Assembly: GCA_016935665.1 (NCBI GenBank) | Contig: JAFGQN010000054.1 | Location: 1 to 38,790 of the forward strand | From: Deltaproteobacteria bacterium | GTDB lineage: Bacteria; Myxococcota_A; Polyangia; JAAYKL01 | Direction of reading: 5' to 3' | DNA length: 38,790 nucleotides | Shown: positions 35,907 through 38,790 of the stretch, one piece after another | How the letters are laid out: each line of letters starts with the position of its first letter | Numbering within the stretch: position 1 is the first letter of the stretch | Notes under the pieces: model-generated | Seen by the model: only the letters and a program-made list of their open reading frames with translations | Told to the model about the DNA's origin: nothing | Database searches by the model: none | Program-made: the position numbers and the translations under genes

Positions 35907-36149
35907 TCAGGTTGAAAAATTGAAACGTTGATATTCGTTGAAGAGGCTTTTAAGTCCCATTTGGGCCAGCGTTTTGTTTTGATAGGCCATCTGCATGGCA
36001 GGGTGTCGTGCTGATTTCCATGGACCCGCGTTTGAGCAGGCCAGACTGTGGGCTATGGAGAGTGATGCGCCATGAGAAATCAGATTCTTTATACGGGTTC
36101 GCAATCGTTTCCACTGACGCCATATGATACATCTGATTCTGCGACGAAT
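35907..36149 (-). pseudogene. C-terminal maturase fragment of group II intron protein
   Basis: The frame reads IRRRIRCIIWRQWKRLRTRIKNL, then GPWKSARHPAMQMAYQNKTLAQMGLKSLFNEYQRF, matching the maturase-specific end of group II intron proteins. The codon before IRRR is TGA where the family has Trp (TGG), so a stop mutation lies there too. It is only about 65 bases from the N-terminal fragment, so roughly 1 kb of coding sequence has been deleted. Confidence 0.85.
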
Positions 36150-36214
36150 TCAGTCGGCCCATCGCCCAGCCGGTTTCATCAAGCCGAAAGTGTGAGGCCC
36201 AACCGATTATTGTC

Positions 36215-36496
36215 TTAAGGACCCAGTTCTTCCACGGTCATTCGGTCGACGCCCGGGGCGCCTTTGTTCCCTTTTACTCTCTTATACGCTGTCCAAATGT
36301 TCACTTTGCGAAGCACCTCCTCAAGTAACGCCATCGTTTCCTCCCCGGCATTCTCATCGTGTGCCGAACGCGTTTGACTCTCGTTTCCGCCCCGTTCCGT
36401 GTTTCCGACATCTCCCGTGGCGGGCGCATGGCCCTTCTCTGGCCAACTGGACAAGCCTCCTTCGCGCTTCGAACTCTTCGTTCCGGTTCTCTTCAT
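36215..36496 (-). pseudogene. N-terminal fragment of group II intron reverse transcriptase
   Basis: A 93-codon frame whose end, LLEEVLRKVNIWTAYKRVKGNKGAPGVDRMTVEELGP, is the canonical start of intron-encoded reverse transcriptases (the L-x-R-A-x-x-R-V-K-x-N-K-G-A-P-G-V-D block). It stops right there, so RT domains 1-7 with the YADD site are missing. The start ATG is uncertain; the first 55 codons overlap intron RNA sequence. Confidence 0.85.
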
Positions 36497-36861
36497 CCCG
36501 TTCCTCCGACACCGTCGTTCGCAGACGGCTTACGGATTCCGCTGACTTCTGTCTGCCCATCGGCCACCTTGCGGCGTTCCCTGTTCGTCCATGGTTTACC
36601 TCCCCATTTCGAACAGACAGACAGCTCTCCCGGGGTAAGACGTGTGACCTTCGTTCCACATATCCGCCGCATCTACAGTAGTGGCGTCCGGATGACTTGC
36701 GGGCTTTGGACCAACCTGCGCCCTTCCCCATCGCCACCTCTGCCTCATATGCGGTTTGTGGTCCTCGGACCGGAACTTTGCCTCCAGCTTCCTCCCCACG
36801 CACCCTCGCGGCGAGTCGGGTTAACGTTTTAGAGAATCGTTCATACTTTGACCGGAAAATG

Positions 36862-36966
36862 AATGGTCTCGAAACCGATGTCGATTGTGGCGAACCGAAT
36901 TGTGATGCCTGCCATGTGGCTGCTACCGATGCATCGGTAGGCCAGTTTGTAACTGGCCACCCCCCC
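36862..36966 (+). pseudogene. Relic of a Cys-rich secreted protein
   Basis: The plus strand encodes NGLETDVDCGEPNCDAC, a hallmark motif (N-G-x-E-T-D-V-D-C-G-x-x-C-x-x-C) of Cys-rich extracellular proteins common in Myxococcota. The frame continues for about 20 codons and then loses character. On its left it runs straight into the group II intron. A leftover of a longer gene cut by the intron insertion or by a later deletion. Confidence 0.5.
36923..36958. terminator. Two abutting perfect palindromes downstream of the glycosyltransferase gene
   Basis: CTACCGATGCATCGGTAG (36923-36940) is an 18-base perfect palindrome. It shares its last G with a perfect stem-loop GGCCAGTT-TGT-AACTGGCC (36940-36958). 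They lie 22 bases beyond the end of the leftward glycosyltransferase gene, a place where a terminator is expected, though no T run follows. Confidence 0.45.
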
Positions 36967-36979
36967 AAAAAAACTCTTT

Positions 36980-38065
36980 TCAACAAGAGATGCCGCTTTT
37001 CAAAGACTTCCAAAGTTGCGTCCCCACTTGACGAAGTGATTTCATTTTTTTATTCAAACTCTTTTTTTCACTTTTTTCGCTGACCACCACATTCGTTCGC
37101 TGAAGGACGTTTTTTACTTCATTGGGCTTTTTGGCCATACACTCCGGAATAATATCAATCAGGCGTTGGGCGTTGGCGGCAATTCGATTTTGGGATTCAA
37201 CGATGGGTTTTGTTAAGTTGTTTTGAACGATAAAATCGTCTCTTTTATTTTGATAAACAGTGTATTCATCTATTGGAAATTTGATTTCGACAACGTTTTT
37301 CTCGTGACCTGGAAAGCCAAAGCCATCTCTATTTAGTTTTATTGGAAAATTCAGTTGCGGATTGCCTCTGTACAGCGATGATAAATACTCCGCATTTGAG
37401 CGGTACATGCGATGCAAAATAAAAAAATCCTTTAAAGAACTCTTCGATGCATGCACATCCTGATTTCGGCGCCCGGGGCCCTGCGAGCGAAACGTCGACT
37501 CATCCGCAAGCAAAATGGCGTTTTCGTTTTCGTATTTGGGAACATGCAGGCGTACGTGCTTAAACGATACAGGAAGACGCGTCAGACACTTTCCGAGCAC
37601 ATCCACCTTCCCTCGGGTGGTTTGCAAAATGGGCGAAAACGCCACATCGACGGCATCCTCATTGAACCATTCAAAATAAATTGACCCAAAGGATTTGTTT
37701 TCCATGCTCCTGGTGAAATCATTGATGGTGGTCTTAAAATCGCTGCACAGCCAGAACTCATCAATGTCTAAAAACATCACGTATTTAAAATCCGCACTTT
37801 GTGAAACAGAATGCATGTAGCATATCTGCTGCAAGTGTTTACGAGAATCGCCCGGCAAAAAATCTATCCAATCCGCCAGATGATAATCCACATTGGGGTG
37901 TGTTTTTTTTATTTCTTCCAATATTTCAATACTGTTGTCACTCGTGCGATTGACGTATATTTCAATTTTATCGAATCCAAAAAACAGATGATGAAAGACC
38001 CAGTCTGCCAGATATGGGGCTTCATCTTTCGCAACAGCGACCGGTTTGACATTGTGAATGGTCAT
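36980..38065 (-). CDS. Glycosyltransferase, GT92/GT2-like
   Basis: A 361-residue cytoplasmic or membrane-associated enzyme. The opening PVAVAKDEAPYLADWVFHHLFFGFDKIEIYVNRTSDNS is the classic start of GT92 (DUF23-like) transferases; the metal- and sugar-nucleotide-binding DxD is DIDEFW (Asp100, Asp102). A conserved LKDFFILHRMYRS segment with the late acidic/His residues follows. The C-terminus is basic (KKSLNKKMKSLRQVG). Probable role: adding a sugar to a surface glycan or lipopolysaccharide; acceptor unknown. It may be part of a polysaccharide locus that continues elsewhere, but no other glycan gene is in the window. Confidence 0.88.
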   Translation of the reverse strand: MTIHNVKPVAVAKDEAPYLADWVFHHLFFGFDKIEIYVNRTSDNSIEILEEIKKTHPNVDYHLADWIDFLPGDSRKHLQQICYMHSVSQSADFKYVMFLDIDEFWLCSDFKTTINDFTRSMENKSFGSIYFEWFNEDAVDVAFSPILQTTRGKVDVLGKCLTRLPVSFKHVRLHVPKYENENAILLADESTFRSQGPGRRNQDVHASKSSLKDFFILHRMYRSNAEYLSSLYRGNPQLNFPIKLNRDGFGFPGHEKNVVEIKFPIDEYTVYQNKRDDFIVQNNLTKPIVESQNRIAANAQRLIDIIPECMAKKPNEVKNVLQRTNVVVSEKSEKKSLNKKMKSLRQVGTQLWKSLKSGISC

Positions 38066-38515
38066 AGATACCCATACGTACTTTCTGTTTTATAATTTCG
38101 CGTCTCACCCAGGTCTGAAAGGGATATTATGTGGCCGACCACAATAATCCAGCGAAAAATGCGTCTTTAGCCAAAAAGGTGTGCGGGTATCCGAGTAGAC
38201 TCATTTGGCAGCAGTGTAGCAGCCGGTTTTCCCTGCACGCATCACTTCGTACACTGCGCTCTCACAAATGATTTGCAACCAGACAAGGCAGCCCGGCAGC
38301 TCAAATTGAACGTAAATCGATAATTTAAAGCATCTATTTGCCAAAATCAGGCAGGTAACCGCAGCAAAACGGTCCATTCCAACTCTCAATCGTACTCACA
38401 CTAACGATTTTCCAACCTTCCACTTCCAGGCACATCCAACCCCAAACCATGAAATCCATCTCTACTGCGCATCAGGAGGGGGGTTGCTGCGGGGGAGGGA
38501 ACAACTGCTTCAACG
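38066..38515. other. Intergenic region, no recognised gene
   Basis: About 450 bases. A 62-codon minus-strand frame (38201-38389) is Cys-rich but has no ribosome site or motif. The glycosyltransferase promoter should lie at the left end. Confidence 0.4.
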
Positions 38516-38714
38516 CTATCTGTTGGCCCCAAACAATTTCAGCGCTTCATTTTCGTGGTATTTAATAAAATCATTTTTTCCCGCGCAATACGCCTCAATG
38601 TCATCAATTGCACGATGTCGCCAGATTTGTTTTTAGCCGGGCATACTCGGTTTGCACCGTCGAATTCAGTTTGAGGTAATCGCGAAACGCAAGATGTCTT
38701 AAATCCAATGCCGA
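38516..38714 (-). pseudogene. C-terminal remnant of a GrpB-family protein
   Basis: Reading leftward, DLRHLAFRDYLKLNSTVQTEYARLKTNLA is followed, after a one- or two-base shift near 38628, by RHRAIDDIEAYCAGKNDFIKYHENEALKLFG and a stop at 38516. HLxFRDYL...YxxLKxxLA...D-x-x-A-Y-x-x-x-K-x-x-F-I is the C-terminal pattern of GrpB/UPF0157 nucleotidyltransferase-like proteins. An in-frame TGA lies just before the fragment; the N-terminal catalytic part is absent. A decayed gene. Confidence 0.65.
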
Positions 38715-38780
38715 TCACTTAAGCGCCTGATTTTTTGAAGATACAGAAAAATTTTGTATTGCAATCCGAGGAGGAAAAAA

Positions 38781-38790
38781 ATGGATTGCA
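38781..38790 (+). CDS. Start of a gene leaving the window
   Basis: ATGGATTGCA at the window edge is preceded by a strong GAGGAGG ribosome site (38768-38774) with good spacing. Only three codons (Met-Asp-Cys) are visible; nothing can be said about the product. Confidence 0.55.

Larger units (their letters stand above)
35835..36803 (-). mobile_element. Group II intron remnant with internal deletion
   Basis: The minus strand carries a group II intron. Its 5' part begins near 36803 with GTGCGTGGGG and contains the conserved CATATGTGGAACGAAGG and CAGAAGTCAGCGGAATCCGT stretches of the ribozyme body. Its 3' part has domain V (about 35872-35905, ACCGTGTACGGAACCGTACG) and domain VI ending CCCGGCTATCCGAT near 35835. 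Between them only the two ends of the reverse transcriptase gene survive. The 5' boundary is approximate. The ribozyme might still fold, but it cannot move or mature by itself. Confidence 0.85.

Overview
The window looks like a chromosomal segment of a Myxococcota (former Deltaproteobacteria) bacterium, probably from an uncultivated lineage. Evidence: several lipoproteins carry long Ser-Asp-Thr linkers and Cys-rich patches after the lipobox; an ECF sigma factor is coupled to a zinc-finger anti-sigma factor and a caspase-like protein; an NtrC-type response regulator, a two-domain universal stress protein with a helical tail and an RRM protein are present. No rRNA, tRNA or CRISPR array was seen. 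Taxonomy is inferred from gene style only.

Layout. 0.3-5.2 kb (minus strand): ECF sigma factor, anti-sigma factor and caspase-like protease joined by 4-base overlaps, then a beta-helix lipoprotein. 5.5-13.5 kb: a small lipoprotein, an alkyltransferase-like DNA-repair protein with Trp in place of the catalytic Cys, the threonine-degradation pair tdh-kbl, a Cys-rich lipoprotein, a Usp protein and a Cys-cluster protein. 13.8-15.4 kb: a CE15-type glucuronoyl esterase lipoprotein. 16-24.6 kb: an apparent stress/membrane block with an SLC12-like transporter, cupin, short SPFH protein, WrbA-like flavodoxin, sigma-54 response regulator, RRM protein and a run of very small genes (two zinc ribbons, a TPR-like protein, a one-TM protein). 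25.3-28.8 kb: a GH5-type glycosidase lipoprotein, a 20-base perfect palindrome, a decayed sister lipoprotein gene and two secreted proteins of unknown function.

29-38.8 kb is accessory in character: a conserved basic protein of unknown function, an expansin-like fragment, an Rpn/PD-(D/E)XK nuclease gene with two frame breaks, a large lipoprotein, an anti-phage dCTP deaminase with an overlapping 59-codon downstream gene, a group II intron that has lost nearly all of its reverse transcriptase, a GT92-like glycosyltransferase, a GrpB-family remnant and the first codons of a gene leaving the window.

How the parts may work together. The CE15 esterase and GH5 enzyme share the same design (lipobox, Ser-Asp spacer, catalytic domain) and suggest surface-tethered attack on plant polysaccharide. 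The sigma/anti-sigma/caspase unit looks like an envelope-sensing circuit with a proteolytic output. The SPFH-WrbA-sigma-54 regulator run has a good -24/-12 match in front of it and may be self-regulated. The best candidate for an undescribed arrangement is the dCTP deaminase plus its overlapping small gene. Several genes are broken by single-base shifts, so either gene decay or residual assembly error should be kept in mind.
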